NCBI GenBank assembly: GCA_902795845.1
Contig: CADBMU010000107.1
Location: 1 to 6,401, forward strand
DNA from: an uncultured Erysipelotrichaceae bacterium
Lineage (GTDB): Bacteria; Bacillota_I; Bacilli_A; RF39; UBA660
Reading direction: 5' to 3'
DNA: 6,401 nucleotides
Program-made: the position numbers and the translations under genes
Shown here: piece after piece, positions 6,377-6,401 of the stretch
How positions within the stretch are numbered: the stretch's first letter is position 1
Layout of the letters: each line of letters opens with the position of its first letter
Notes under the pieces: generated by a model
The model's database searches: none
What the model was told of the DNA's origin: nothing
The model's input: only the letters and a program-made list of their open reading frames with translations

Positions 6377-6401
6377 AAAAAACATACATTTTTAAATGTA
6401 T
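6377..6401 (-). terminator. Terminator-like hairpin of an upstream gene, cut by the window edge
   Basis: ATACATTT (6401-6394) and AAATGTAT (6391-6384) are perfect reverse complements with AA between them, followed by G and six T (6382-6377). The stem may continue beyond the window. It is all A-T apart from one pair, but its position just before the polC promoter and the clean T-run suggest the end of a minus-strand gene to the right. Confidence 0.5.

Noticed and set aside
6314..6385. Longer polC start at 6385, adding 24 residues
   Set aside because: The extra residues would begin upstream of the likely -10 (6352-6347), have no family resemblance and overlap the terminator-like element. The ATG at 6313 has a weak but usable ribosome binding site.
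1..6401. CRISPR arrays, insertion sequences, tRNA or rRNA genes, prophage or defence genes
   Set aside because: I saw no spaced direct repeats, transposase-like frame, tRNA cloverleaf or rRNA sequence. The window is almost filled by two housekeeping genes and their control regions.

Overview
The window is AT-rich DNA (roughly 30% G+C by eye) from a low-G+C Gram-positive bacterium of the Bacillota (Firmicutes). Three things point there: a PolC-type replicative DNA polymerase, a T-box riboswitch on an aminoacyl-tRNA synthetase gene, and Shine-Dalgarno sites of the AAAGGA kind. Tryptophan is written TGG wherever I checked it, and no TGA falls inside either long reading frame. The code is therefore standard, which argues against Mycoplasma or Spiroplasma. 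I cannot name the genus.

Everything recognised lies on the minus strand, so the genes read from right to left. At the right edge (6401-6377) is what looks like the end of a terminator for a gene outside the window. It is followed by a probable promoter and polC (6313-1787, 1508 aa). A hairpin covers the polC stop codon and also contains the -35 of the next promoter. That promoter (1785-1758) drives a complete serine T-box leader (about 1751-1539) and serS (1538-252, 428 aa). The serS stop codon sits inside an intrinsic terminator that is nearly symmetrical and could work in both directions. A further intergenic stretch (234-63) then carries two TGTCGAA heptamers 30 bp apart, a good sigma-A-type promoter and a leader of about 87 nt. 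The leader can pair with its own ribosome binding site. It leads into the first 20 codons of an unidentified gene that runs off the left edge.

The two complete genes are housekeeping: PolC copies the chromosome, and SerRS charges tRNA-Ser. The T-box makes serS expression depend on uncharged tRNA-Ser. There is no sign of mobile elements, CRISPR or a new defence system. The least ordinary part is the left 240 bp, which resembles a regulated promoter plus a structured leader. Second is the SerRS, whose active-site segments differ from the common Bacillus/E. coli type.
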